Of a stretch of DNA of 64,000 nt, positions 18,310-27,033 are shown one piece after another. The notes below the pieces were generated by a model, which did not search any database, was not told the DNA's origin, and saw only the letters and a list, made by a program, of their open reading frames with translations. Where the stretch lies: NCBI RefSeq assembly GCF_003569005.1, contig NZ_BCUR01000004.1, positions 613,425 through 677,424 of the forward strand, written 5' to 3'. This DNA comes from Vibrio superstes (GTDB taxonomy: Bacteria > Pseudomonadota > Gammaproteobacteria > Enterobacterales > Vibrionaceae). Positions within the stretch are counted from its first letter, which is position 1; each line of letters starts with the position of its first letter. Both the position numbers and the translations under genes were made by a program.

Positions 18310-19047
18310 CTAAAAAGTTAATTTTCTATACTGAGTGGGTGTCAAGGTCGTTTGTTTTTTGAAAACACGGTTGAAATAGGACACATCAGAATACCCAGCT
18401 TGATAGGCAACAGAAGATACCTTTTCACTGGGGTGATTCTTTAACATCTGTTGAGCAAAGTTGACTCTCTTTAATGTTAGGTAGTCTTGAAAACTGATTT
18501 TCTTATGTTTTCGGAAAAACCTAGAAAAATAAGCCGTTGAAAGGTTGACCATTTTTGCTACATCTTCTTCTCTAATTTCTTTGTTCATATTCTCTGATAT
18601 GAATCTTTCTATTTTTATTATTCTAGTATCTGAGGTAATTGGGGTTGCTGAGAGTCTCTCGGTTCCTTTGATGGAGGAATATGGGAAAAAATACTCCGCT
18701 TCTGTTTTTACCGTTATATCGATACTTTTCTCAATGATATCTGCGGGTAGATCTTTTAAAGATAATTCGTTGTTATGTATTACTACTAATTTTTTGTCTA
18801 GGTTTCGACAGATTTTTTTTGATAACTCGAAAAATGGTTCAAGATTTTTACTGAAATAAAAGTGGGCGAATCTCACATCGCTTTGACTTAGGATGGATAT
18901 ATCAGTTCCACAATCAATAAAATGTGAATTTAAGTGCGACAACTCATAAGTCTGTGAAGTTAAGTCCTCAACTGGCTTCCCTAGCCAATACCCTTTCGAT
19001 TGCATTAGTTTTCTCTGTTGTAAGCTTAATCCATTAACTAATATCAA
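18310..19047 (-). CDS. AraC-family transcriptional regulator
   Basis: A 245-residue regulator. The C-terminal 100 residues carry the two helix-turn-helix motifs of the AraC family (EDVAKMVNLSTAYFSRFFRK, then VAYQAGYSDVSYFNRVFKK). The N-terminal 145 residues are unlike sugar-binding cupin AraC proteins and faintly recall a degenerate receiver-like fold, but I cannot confirm it. It is divergent from the first Flp pilin gene with about 100 bp between the starts, so it is a good candidate regulator of the Tad locus. The gene is AT-rich like that locus. Confidence 0.85.
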   Translation of the reverse strand: MILVNGLSLQQRKLMQSKGYWLGKPVEDLTSQTYELSHLNSHFIDCGTDISILSQSDVRFAHFYFSKNLEPFFELSKKICRNLDKKLVVIHNNELSLKDLPADIIEKSIDITVKTEAEYFFPYSSIKGTERLSATPITSDTRIIKIERFISENMNKEIREEDVAKMVNLSTAYFSRFFRKHKKISFQDYLTLKRVNFAQQMLKNHPSEKVSSVAYQAGYSDVSYFNRVFKKQTTLTPTQYRKLTF

Positions 19048-19151
19048 GTTTAAGCTTAATGGTTAAGAAAGTGCAACATTAAGTTCACATAATGAGAGCG
19101 AAAACGTTGTTTTTGTACTAGAGTTATCAGGCAACTTCGAAGGAGGCAGGG

Positions 19152-19325
19152 ATGGCCAATCAACTAAGTGATAAAATCGCAGATTTCATTTTTAATGAAG
19201 AGGCATTAACAGTGGTTGAATACGTGGTCGCTGCATCTCTACTCGTCGCCGCTGTGACAGCCGTTTTTTTTGCATTGAATGTTGGGTTGGTTGATAAATT
19301 TAACAGCTCAATGAATAAAGTGTAA
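19152..19325 (+). CDS. flp: Flp-type pilin 1
   Basis: A 57-residue type IVb prepilin. It has a short basic/acidic leader, the Flp motif LTVVEYV and a hydrophobic helix (ASLLVAAVTAVFF). AGGAGG lies 6 nt before the ATG, a very strong ribosome-binding site fitting a major subunit. Unusually the residue before the cleavage point is Ala18 (NEEA, then LTVVEY) rather than Gly. The mature peptide would be 39 residues. A second pilin of identical length follows. It may be a functional minor or alternative pilin, or one processed less efficiently. Confidence 0.88.
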   Translation: MANQLSDKIADFIFNEEALTVVEYVVAASLLVAAVTAVFFALNVGLVDKFNSSMNKV

Positions 19326-19471
19326 AAATAGTGACTTAGCGTATGTTTTTACCTTATGTTGTTTAGAAAGTTCTATCAATGGTAAAAAAAGTCCTAACAT
19401 TAATGGCAGTCAAGAGTTAAGGTTAGAAATGCGACTCGTTTGATGGGCGCTTATTTATGGAGAGTAAATTT

Positions 19472-19645
19472 ATGGACAAATTCATTTCAAGTATCAAAAA
19501 TTTCGCTAAAGACGAAGAAGGACTCACCGTTGTTGAATACGTAATCGGGGCTGCTCTTCTGGTTGCGGGTTTGGTTATTATCTTCCAAACCTTGGGATCG
19601 CAATTGAGCGCTAAATTAAACACCGTAATTGCCGAAATTAGTTAG
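19472..19645 (+). CDS. flp: Flp-type pilin 2
   Basis: A 57-residue type IVb prepilin with the canonical processing site EEG before LTVVEYV (G17/L18; Glu22-Tyr23 at +5/+6) and the hydrophobic assembly helix (IGAALLVAGLVIIF). I start it at 19472 because GGAGA at 19459-19463 lies 8 nt upstream, and this gives the same length as pilin 1. An ATG at 19457 would add five residues with poor ribosome binding. It is followed by a strong attenuator-like hairpin before tadV, the usual way to express pilin far above the assembly genes. Probably the major subunit. Confidence 0.9.
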   Translation: MDKFISSIKNFAKDEEGLTVVEYVIGAALLVAGLVIIFQTLGSQLSAKLNTVIAEIS

Positions 19646-19681
19646 TATCAGTTGTTGTAAATAATTATGCTGACAATATTT

Positions 19682-19716
19682 AACCGTATCAGTAGCAAGC
19701 AACTGATACGGTTTTC
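19682..19716 (+). terminator. Attenuator/terminator between flp2 and tadV
   Basis: AACCGTATCAGT pairs perfectly with ACTGATACGGTT across an 8-nt loop, followed by TTCT. The short T-tract suggests partial read-through into tadV. Confidence 0.75.
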
Positions 19717-19724
19717 TAGCCATT

Positions 19725-20234
19725 ATGAATAGTCAAATCATTTTCTGGTCTTTATTGTATCTAATATCAATCAACGATTTAAAGGAACATAAAATTCCTA
19801 ATGTGTTGTTGCTATTGCTCATCATTTTCCAATCATTGAATCTTATCGCCACACAATCCCCAGTTTTAAATTATTTGCTGGGTGGTGTTTGCATGTTTGC
19901 TGCTTCTATGTGCTTATTCTTTGTCAAAGCAATGTCTCCAGGTGATGTCAAATTACTTGGTGCAATTGGATTTTGCGTAGGATTGGACAACCTTGTCGGT
20001 AGTTCTACATGGATAATTTTATCTTCGGGTCTGATTGGAGTTGTATTTATGATATACAATTTTAGCTTTCTAGGAATAAATAACCCAATGAAACTGATCA
20101 ATGAGCCTAAATTGTTTACTAGGATTAATCAGGGTGGTAAGGATACTAATCCGTGGCGTTACGGTGATAAGTTAACGATGCCTTTTGCCCCTTCTGTCAC
20201 CGTGGGTCTTGCGTTGTTTTATTATTTTAATTAG
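19725..20234 (+). CDS. tadV: Flp prepilin peptidase TadV/CpaA
   Basis: A 169-residue polytopic A24-family aspartyl peptidase that cleaves Flp prepilins in the inner membrane. The two catalytic aspartates are D18 (NDLKEHKIPN) and D74 (SPGDVKLLGA), as in TadV/CpaA. It lacks the N-methylating domain of PilD, consistent with the short form. The gene begins just after the attenuator hairpin and ends 11 bp before the ATPase gene. Confidence 0.92.
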   Translation: MNSQIIFWSLLYLISINDLKEHKIPNVLLLLLIIFQSLNLIATQSPVLNYLLGGVCMFAASMCLFFVKAMSPGDVKLLGAIGFCVGLDNLVGSSTWIILSSGLIGVVFMIYNFSFLGINNPMKLINEPKLFTRINQGGKDTNPWRYGDKLTMPFAPSVTVGLALFYYFN

Positions 20235-20245
20235 AGGGAAAAGTA

Positions 20246-21595
20246 ATGAGTGTTTCAGAAGAAATGGATGACTTTCGTAAGCTGACACCTCAGGTAAGTG
20301 CCCCCCAGATAGTATCTTCTTTTGATGAATTGGAAGTACCACAAGCGGTCGTTGAAAACTTAATTCTGAAGCATTTAGCGGCTTACCCTAAATCTGATGT
20401 TTTAGAATTGGCAAAGCACTTGGGAATAGTTACCCACTTAATTGATGACATCCTAGCTGACCTAAGAAAGAAGGCGTTTGTTGAGGTTTTTCAACCTTCA
20501 TCTCAATCGTTATTTTCTGAATCCGCAAAGAGCCACGTTAGGTATGCTCTTTCAGAGCAAGGTCAAATAAAAGCTGATCTAGCCTTTAAAAAAGATGCCT
20601 ATATTGGTCCTGTGCCTGTTTCATTGAGAGTCTATAACGCTATGGTAGAGGCTCAAGATTTGCGTGCTCAACTCATCACTAGACCTGATGTAGAGCGAGC
20701 GTTAGGTGATGTATATGGAGCCCAAAGGCTTGTGCCAGTTTTAGGGCCGGCCATAAACTCAGGAAGGGCGCTATTGCTTTATGGTCATGCGGGAACAGGG
20801 AAAAGCTTTGTAGCAGCGAGAATACTCAACTCACTCAATACCTCTGTTTATGTACCTCATTCGGTTTATGCCGCAGGAAATATAATAAAAGTGTTCTCTG
20901 AGCAACATCATAAGCCAATTGATAGTGCACACAATCGGGAAGTCATAAGCTTGAAAAGCCATTATGACAAGCGTTGGGTTTTATGCGAACGACCTAATGT
21001 TCAAGTTGGTGGTGAGTTGACTATGGATATGTTGGAGGTTAACCATACTGAGCACAATCGAATTTGGATCGCTCCTCTTCAGATGATCGCTAATAACGGC
21101 ATATTAGTCATAGATGACTTAGGCAGACAACCAATGCCCGTCGCGACACTTCTGAATCGTTGGATTGTTCCAATGGAGTATAATTATGATCACCTTTCCC
21201 TTCCCAATGGGCAGCAAATTACTATTCCATTTGTTTTAACTATGGCATTTTCCACCAACCTTGATCCTCAAACGATTGCCGATCCTGCCTTTCTAAGGAG
21301 ACTTGGATATAAGATTCAGTTCCAACCGCTGATTGAAAAAGACTATTTAAATCTATGGGCAGATTTATCCAATACAAAAGATCTCGAATTGCTACCAAGT
21401 GCACTAGAATGTTTATTGAGTCTTCACAGTTTGCATAAAGTGGGCTATTTCCCTTGTTTGCCAAAAGATATATTAGGGATAAGCCATGACATTATTCAGT
21501 TTGAAGAAATCGAAGCAAATGTTGACTCAACTATTTTGCAAAGAGCATGGGATCTTTATTTTACTGCTGACGAGCATGGAGAATCAGTCTTATGA
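20246..21595 (+). CDS. Winged-helix / AAA+ ATPase of the Tad locus
   Basis: A 449-residue ATPase not part of the textbook Tad set. Residues 30-115 look like a winged-helix domain (LAKHLGIVTHLIDDILADLRKKAF). From about 150 there is an AAA+ module with Walker A GHAGTGKS, Walker B ILVIDDLG and an arginine-rich sensor region (DPAFLRRLGYKIQF). It resembles proteins annotated as predicted ATPases associated with Flp pilus assembly. No membrane segment or signal is seen, so it is cytoplasmic. Its stop overlaps the rcpC start by 4 bp (ATGA), placing it firmly in the operon. A chaperone-like or regulatory role is inference. Confidence 0.75.
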   Translation: MSVSEEMDDFRKLTPQVSAPQIVSSFDELEVPQAVVENLILKHLAAYPKSDVLELAKHLGIVTHLIDDILADLRKKAFVEVFQPSSQSLFSESAKSHVRYALSEQGQIKADLAFKKDAYIGPVPVSLRVYNAMVEAQDLRAQLITRPDVERALGDVYGAQRLVPVLGPAINSGRALLLYGHAGTGKSFVAARILNSLNTSVYVPHSVYAAGNIIKVFSEQHHKPIDSAHNREVISLKSHYDKRWVLCERPNVQVGGELTMDMLEVNHTEHNRIWIAPLQMIANNGILVIDDLGRQPMPVATLLNRWIVPMEYNYDHLSLPNGQQITIPFVLTMAFSTNLDPQTIADPAFLRRLGYKIQFQPLIEKDYLNLWADLSNTKDLELLPSALECLLSLHSLHKVGYFPCLPKDILGISHDIIQFEEIEANVDSTILQRAWDLYFTADEHGESVL

Positions 21596-22323
21596 GTAAA
21601 GGAACAGTAATTTTTTTATTATTATTGTCAGTAGTTTTTGGCTTAGGTGCAGTTATGGTTGCTAAGCAATGGATGGAAGGCCAGTCGCAACCCCAAGTTA
21701 AGGTAGAAACTGTAGAGCGTCATCCAATAGTTGTGGCGGCTATTGATATCCCTGAGGGAACGGTAATTGAAGAAAAGCACTTGTCTAAAAAACAGTTGGA
21801 AGTTGCATGGCAAAACGACAATCAAGTCAAAGATTATTCTGAGTTAATTGGTATGGTCTCCAAATCACCTGTTTTTGCAGGTGAACTTATTCATAAGTCT
21901 CATTTTGGAGGGCCTAATGAAGGGGCTAGTCTTGCTGTCCTTATTCCTGAAGATAAGCGTGCCGTAACGATCCGAGTGAACGATGTCGTTGGTGTCGCTG
22001 GTTTTCTTTTACCCGGAAATAAGGTTGACATACTAAATACAGTTAATAATCGAACCACAACTGTTTTGAAAGATATAAAAGTCATGGCTGTAGACCAAAC
22101 AGCTAAAACTAATGAAAACAAACCTATTATTGTACGAGCGGTAACGCTTGAAGTAACTCCTCGCCAAGCTGAAAGACTGCTGTCTGAGAACAGTAAAGGT
22201 TCAATACAGTTAGCGCTTCGTAATCCGCAAGCGGTGGATCCTCCAGTTAGAAGATACGTTGCCCCCCCAAGTGTCACTATCATAAAGGGCACCAACCAGT
22301 CTAACGTACGTGTAAACAATTGA
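21592..22323 (+). CDS. rcpC: Flp pilus assembly protein RcpC/CpaB
   Basis: A 243-residue periplasmic assembly protein. One N-terminal membrane helix (VIFLLLLSVVFGLGAVMVA) is followed by a SAF-type domain (IVVAAIDIPEGTVIEEKHL) and the CpaB-type core (VTIRVNDVVGVAGFLLPGNKVDI). CpaB/RcpC proteins work with the secretin in the outer-membrane pore. It overlaps the ATPase gene by 4 bp and is followed at once by the secretin gene, whose ribosome-binding site overlaps its stop. Confidence 0.9.
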   Translation: MSKGTVIFLLLLSVVFGLGAVMVAKQWMEGQSQPQVKVETVERHPIVVAAIDIPEGTVIEEKHLSKKQLEVAWQNDNQVKDYSELIGMVSKSPVFAGELIHKSHFGGPNEGASLAVLIPEDKRAVTIRVNDVVGVAGFLLPGNKVDILNTVNNRTTTVLKDIKVMAVDQTAKTNENKPIIVRAVTLEVTPRQAERLLSENSKGSIQLALRNPQAVDPPVRRYVAPPSVTIIKGTNQSNVRVNN

Positions 22324-22331
22324 GGTTTATT

Positions 22332-23798
22332 ATGAAAAGGATTTTCGCATTTTTTATCTCGCTAGTGATACTTATACCTACATCTGTCGCTTCTACGACA
22401 CTATCAGGAAATACGATCACAATACCTCAACATAAATCGACACATGTAAAGATTTCGGGGAAAGCGAAAAGGGTTTCTTTAGGTGATCCAGCTGTCCTCG
22501 ATATAGTGATGCTAAAAGCTGATGAGTTATTTTTGATAGGTAAAAAACTAGGTTCTACAAACTTATCAGCTTGGGATGCTCAAGGAAGACTAATCGAATC
22601 TTTGAATATCGAAGTAACGCATGACCTGAACAATTTAAAAGCAAAGTTATACGAGTTTCTTCCTGAAGAAAAGATTCAAGTTCATAGCGCGCAGGATAAA
22701 TTGATTCTGAGTGGACTAATCAGTAGTCAGGAAAAAATGAATATTGCTGTAAAAGTGGCTCAAACATACTCGGGTGGACAAGCGGTCAACGCGTCTGATA
22801 AAGATGCTGGGCAGGCTGAGTCTGGCGTTATAAACCTCATGACCATCGGCGGTGCTCAACAAGTTATGCTAGAAGTCACTGTGGCTGAAGTGCAGCGTTC
22901 TTTGGTGAGAAGATTTGATTCCAACTTCCGTTTTTTCCAACAAAGTGGCGACTTCACATGGGGCTTAACAAATGGTGGCGGTGGTCTCGGAGAAGCGGGA
23001 GGTAGTATTTTGCCGATTGTTGATTCACTAGGAACGAGTAACTTTGGGTTATTAGGAGGGTTAGTTGATAGTAATACGTTATTTACTTTTGCGCTCGATA
23101 TAGCGAAGGAAACGGGTGTTGCAAAAGTGTTAGCTGAACCTAATTTAACCACCCTTAGTGGCTCTGAGGCTAAGTTTCTGGCCGGTGGAGAGTTCCCTAT
23201 TCCAATTCCCAGTGATGACGGTATTGGTATCGAGTATAAAGAGTATGGTGTGAGTGTTCAATTCACCCCAATAGTGTTGAGCGATCAAAAAATTAACCTT
23301 GAATTGGCTGTAGACGTTAGTGAAGTTGCGTCTTCTGGTGCTCTGACCTATGACCCAGGGGATGTAAATGCTGCTTATATCGTACCACCTCTAACTAAAC
23401 GGAGTGCATCTTCAACCATAGAATTGGCTGATGGTCAAACTATCGGAATTGCAGGTTTGTTGAATGAAAACAGCAGAGACGCAGCAAGTGAGATGCCAGG
23501 GATTGGTGATATTCCAGTGCTTGGTAACCTGTTTAAAAGTAAATCTTATGTTTCCGGCGAAACAGAGTTAGTGATATTGGTTACACCGCGACTTGCTAAA
23601 CCTCTAGATAGGGACAAGATTGCTCTTCCTACGGATGCTTTTGTTGAGCCGACAGATATGGAGTTTTATTTGATTGGGAAGTCTGCATATCTCGACAATG
23701 AAAGGGTTAAACCTAAGCAGGAACAAGAATCAACCGAGCGTGTTCAAGCATCTACTGCTAGCGGTGGTTCAGAAGGTCAGTTTGGACATTCTTTGTAG
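22332..23798 (+). CDS. rcpA: Flp pilus secretin RcpA/CpaC
   Basis: A 488-residue outer-membrane secretin forming the pilus pore. It has a signal peptide (IFAFFISLVILIPTSVAS), an N-terminal pilus-type N0-like domain, a BON-like region (LNNLKAKLYEFLPEEKIQVHS) and the C-terminal secretin domain (AEPNLTTLSG, AKFLAGGEFPIPIP, LVILVTPRL). The ATG at 22332 is chosen because GAGG at 22322-22325 sits 6 nt upstream; a TTG at 22320 in frame overlaps rcpC. The C-terminal tail past the secretin domain is Gln/Ser rich. Confidence 0.92.
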   Translation: MKRIFAFFISLVILIPTSVASTTLSGNTITIPQHKSTHVKISGKAKRVSLGDPAVLDIVMLKADELFLIGKKLGSTNLSAWDAQGRLIESLNIEVTHDLNNLKAKLYEFLPEEKIQVHSAQDKLILSGLISSQEKMNIAVKVAQTYSGGQAVNASDKDAGQAESGVINLMTIGGAQQVMLEVTVAEVQRSLVRRFDSNFRFFQQSGDFTWGLTNGGGGLGEAGGSILPIVDSLGTSNFGLLGGLVDSNTLFTFALDIAKETGVAKVLAEPNLTTLSGSEAKFLAGGEFPIPIPSDDGIGIEYKEYGVSVQFTPIVLSDQKINLELAVDVSEVASSGALTYDPGDVNAAYIVPPLTKRSASSTIELADGQTIGIAGLLNENSRDAASEMPGIGDIPVLGNLFKSKSYVSGETELVILVTPRLAKPLDRDKIALPTDAFVEPTDMEFYLIGKSAYLDNERVKPKQEQESTERVQASTASGGSEGQFGHSL

Positions 23799-23814
23799 CA
23801 ACAAGGAGCGAGTT

Positions 23815-24057
23815 ATGAAAATCAAAACACTATTTTTGTTGTTATCTATTTTAGGAGTGGTTGCATGTTCGAACAACCCTCGTTTAGGAACAGCAATGAC
23901 GCTGGTTAAAAACGAACAAACCTATAACCCCAATGCCACTGAAGAAAATCAAGACGTACTACCAGAGGGCAGTGGTGAAAGGGCTCAATCTGCGATTAAG
24001 GGCTATAATATAGGGGAAAGTAAAAGTTATGAGGCGGGCTCTGGATTTAGTATTTAA
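23815..24057 (+). CDS. Short lipoprotein in the rcpB/cpaD position
   Basis: An 80-residue lipoprotein. The signal peptide ends in a lipobox (GVVAC) with Cys18 as the lipidated residue; Ser at +2 suggests outer-membrane targeting. AAGGAG precedes the ATG. The mature part includes EGSGERAQSAIKGYNIG, which faintly recalls CpaD/RcpB proteins, but those are about 200 residues, so this is either a reduced homologue or a distinct pilotin-like protein for the secretin. It lies between rcpA and tadZ, exactly where rcpB is found elsewhere. Confidence 0.75.
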   Translation: MKIKTLFLLLSILGVVACSNNPRLGTAMTLVKNEQTYNPNATEENQDVLPEGSGERAQSAIKGYNIGESKSYEAGSGFSI

Positions 24058-24326
24058 GCGCGTTACGGCAAACTTTAGGCAGGCATTAACGTCAGACTGT
24101 TATAGATACAATTATGCATTGTTGATGCTTACTTAGATATGAACGTATGCATATTAGTGAAGATTTGTCTGCGTAACAGTTACAACGTTTTACTTTCTAT
24201 TGTGTGAATTTACCCTCGTTGAATCGCGTAAATACTATACCAAAAATACTTAATGGTGATGCAGTTTTTCGAGAGACTCACAGTCACAGATTAGTGGGAC
24301 AATAAGGGACATTTTGAGGTCAGGGA
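24058..24326 (+). promoter_or_regulatory. 269-bp gap before tadZ
   Basis: The largest gap inside the Tad locus. No open reading frame with a ribosome-binding site is visible and no clear terminator. It may hold an internal promoter for tadZABCD; I see AT-rich sequence but no -35/-10 pair I would defend. Confidence 0.3.
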
Positions 24327-25544
24327 ATGAGCGAAGTTGTGCATATGAATGCAAATGATGATTTTAGATTGGCTTTGAAAAGTCAAGTATCCTTGTGGAT
24401 AGTCCACAGTACAGTTACTTTCAAAGAGCATATTGATGCTGAACTAAGTAAGTGTACGAATGCATACCCTCATTACATTATGCTTAATGAGTTTACCTCT
24501 CAAAACCTAAAAGAAAGAACTAGCCCTGATTTGATATTCATCCAAGCAAGTGGAGATTGGGCTCAAAAACTCACGGAACTTTACTCTAACAGTCTAGTCT
24601 TGCAAAATAGTAATGCCTCTTTGGTAGTGTTTGGTGACGAAGGTAATAGTTTTGATCTCAAAGTTGCATTGCGAATTGGTGCGTCCGACTTTTTATCTGA
24701 ATCAAGTACTATTGAAGGGCTAGCCTCAATATTAACTGCTGTAGCTGATGAGAAGCTTGCTAGTAAAGAGTTGGCGGAATTACACTTATTTGTTAACAGT
24801 AAAGGCGGTAGTGGAGCTTCAACGGTTTCTATGAATACCGCTATTGAGCTAGCTAAATGCAAACAAAATAAGGTTCTTTTCCTCGATTTAGATATTCAAT
24901 TTGGAGCCATTCAAGATTATTTAGACCTTAATCCACAGTACGGACTGCATGATATTATTGATGGAGCTAATGATCTCGATGAAGTTGCACTTCAAACGCT
25001 AGTAACTAAGCACTCCTGTGAGTTAAGTTTTCTTAACTTTCAACAAATGCACCCCATAGAAAATGAGCTGAAAGCACGCAGTCTTCATACTGTTATTCCT
25101 CTATTGCGTGAACATTACACGCATATTATAGCGGATTTATCTCGAGGAATAGAAGCCAACTATAGTTCCTTAATCTCCCAATCCACAAAAGTGTTTTTTG
25201 TTGCCCAACAAAGTTACGTCTCTATTAAAAATACAAATGATATGCTTGGTGTTCTAGAGCTTGAGTATGGACTACCTAGGAATCATGTAGAAGTTGTTGT
25301 GAACAGGTATGATAAAAAGCAGGGCTTGAAAATAACGGATATTGAAGGCGCTCTAGGGCAAATACGAGTGCATGTTTTCCCTAATGACTACAAGATAGTG
25401 AATGAGAGTTCCAACCTAGGAAAGCCTTTTTGTTTAAGTAAGAAAAAGTCTGCGGTTTCAGATGCGGTGACTCGCTTGGCTACGTCGATCGCACCAGTTG
25501 AAGAGCAAGAGAAGACTGGTTGGTTAGGGAAGATCTTTAGCTGA
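24327..25544 (+). CDS. tadZ: TadZ/CpaE pilus localisation ATPase
   Basis: A 405-residue ParA/MinD-superfamily protein that positions the Tad apparatus at the pole or membrane. Residues 1-150 form a degenerate receiver-like domain. The P-loop is the deviant SKGGSGAST, in which the usual second lysine is Ala, as is common in TadZ and suggests weak or no hydrolysis. LFLDLDIQFGAIQDYLDL is the switch/Walker A' region. It begins after a 269-bp gap and ends 17 bp before tadA. Confidence 0.88.
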   Translation: MSEVVHMNANDDFRLALKSQVSLWIVHSTVTFKEHIDAELSKCTNAYPHYIMLNEFTSQNLKERTSPDLIFIQASGDWAQKLTELYSNSLVLQNSNASLVVFGDEGNSFDLKVALRIGASDFLSESSTIEGLASILTAVADEKLASKELAELHLFVNSKGGSGASTVSMNTAIELAKCKQNKVLFLDLDIQFGAIQDYLDLNPQYGLHDIIDGANDLDEVALQTLVTKHSCELSFLNFQQMHPIENELKARSLHTVIPLLREHYTHIIADLSRGIEANYSSLISQSTKVFFVAQQSYVSIKNTNDMLGVLELEYGLPRNHVEVVVNRYDKKQGLKITDIEGALGQIRVHVFPNDYKIVNESSNLGKPFCLSKKKSAVSDAVTRLATSIAPVEEQEKTGWLGKIFS

Positions 25545-25561
25545 TTAAATTAGGATGATAT

Positions 25562-27022
25562 ATGTTTTTTAAACGGAAGAATATTAACCCAGACTTCGAG
25601 CAAAAAGTCAGTTCTTTATCGTCAAATGATGTCAAAGACAATGCCGAAGAAACTGCTGAAGATAAGGCTCCAAAACCTTCAACCAAACAGGCAGTGTCTA
25701 AACAAAAGCCGGTTACTGAAGATATTCCTATTGAAATGGATAAACATTTAAAGCAGGAATTAGATGTAAAACATTATTTTCATAAAAAGTTACTAGAAAC
25801 CTTGGATTTAGGTGTCTTGTCTAATCTAGAAGAAACTCGAGCGAAAAAAGAGCTGCAAGAGGCTATTCATCAATTGATGAATGATGATAAAACTCGCCCT
25901 GTGAGCTTAGAGGGTAGGAAGCGAATTGTTCGACAAATAGAGGATGAGGTTTTTGGTTTAGGGCCGCTGGAGCCACTTCTTCATGATAAATCTGTATCGG
26001 ATATTTTAGTCAATGGACCAAAGAATGTTTATGTGGAACGGTTTGGTAAGTTGGAGAGAACGCCACATACATTTCTCGATGAGAAGCACTTGCGCAACAT
26101 TATTGATCGTATTGTAAGCCAAGTCGGAAGAAGAATTGATGAGGCGTCTCCTATGGTAGATGCTCGCCTGAAAGATGGATCACGTGTAAACGCAATTATT
26201 CAACCACTAGCTATTGATGGTGCTTCTGTATCCATTAGACGATTTGCTGTAGATCGTTTAAACATGGATAACATGTTGGGCTTTAACTCACTTTCACCTG
26301 AGATGGCAAAATTTATAGAGGCAGCGGTTAGAGGTGAGTTAAATATTTTGATATCCGGAGGTACTGGTTCAGGTAAAACTACGACACTTAATATCTTCTC
26401 TTCTTTTATTCCTAGCGATAAACGCATCGTAACTATAGAGGATTCAGCTGAATTACAACTTCAACAACCACATATTATTAGATTAGAAACGCGTCCAGCT
26501 AACCTCGAAGGCAAAGGAGAAATTAGTCAGCGTGATTTGGTTAAGAACTCACTTCGTATGAGGCCGGATAGAATAGTCATTGGTGAGGTCCGTGGTGCAG
26601 AAGCTGTTGATATGTTAGCCGCTATGAATACAGGACATGATGGTTCTCTAGCTACAATTCACGCTAATACTCCGCGTGATGCTTTGAGTCGTGTGGAAAA
26701 TATGTTTGCTATGGCTGGCTGGAATATGTCGGCCAAAAACCTTAGGTCACAGATTTCATCTGCTATTCACATGGTAGTTCAAATGGAGCGCCAGGAGGAC
26801 GGTAAACGTCGGATGGTGAGTATTTGTGAAATAAACGGTATGGAAGGTGACATTATTACAATGTCTGAGATATTTAAGTTCCAGAGACAGGGGATTGATG
26901 AGGAAGGGAACATCTTAGGAGATTATATAGCAACGGGTATAGTTCCTGGTTGTCACGATGCGCTAGTCAAACGTGGTTTAGATCTTCCATTTGAAATTTT
27001 TAAAGCGTCTAGTAATAGATAG
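25562..27022 (+). CDS. tadA: Flp pilus assembly ATPase TadA/CpaF
   Basis: A 486-residue secretion-type hexameric ATPase powering Flp pilus assembly. The N-terminus is a charged linker. Walker A is GGTGSGKTT with K272; the Walker B/Asp-box region reads RMRPDRIVIGEVRG, and the His box is ATIHANTPRDAL. Length and motif order fit CpaF rather than type II GspE. AGGATG lies 6 nt before the ATG. Soluble, acting at the inner membrane with TadB and TadC. Confidence 0.95.
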   Translation: MFFKRKNINPDFEQKVSSLSSNDVKDNAEETAEDKAPKPSTKQAVSKQKPVTEDIPIEMDKHLKQELDVKHYFHKKLLETLDLGVLSNLEETRAKKELQEAIHQLMNDDKTRPVSLEGRKRIVRQIEDEVFGLGPLEPLLHDKSVSDILVNGPKNVYVERFGKLERTPHTFLDEKHLRNIIDRIVSQVGRRIDEASPMVDARLKDGSRVNAIIQPLAIDGASVSIRRFAVDRLNMDNMLGFNSLSPEMAKFIEAAVRGELNILISGGTGSGKTTTLNIFSSFIPSDKRIVTIEDSAELQLQQPHIIRLETRPANLEGKGEISQRDLVKNSLRMRPDRIVIGEVRGAEAVDMLAAMNTGHDGSLATIHANTPRDALSRVENMFAMAGWNMSAKNLRSQISSAIHMVVQMERQEDGKRRMVSICEINGMEGDIITMSEIFKFQRQGIDEEGNILGDYIATGIVPGCHDALVKRGLDLPFEIFKASSNR

Positions 27023-27033
27023 GTGATTAGAAT

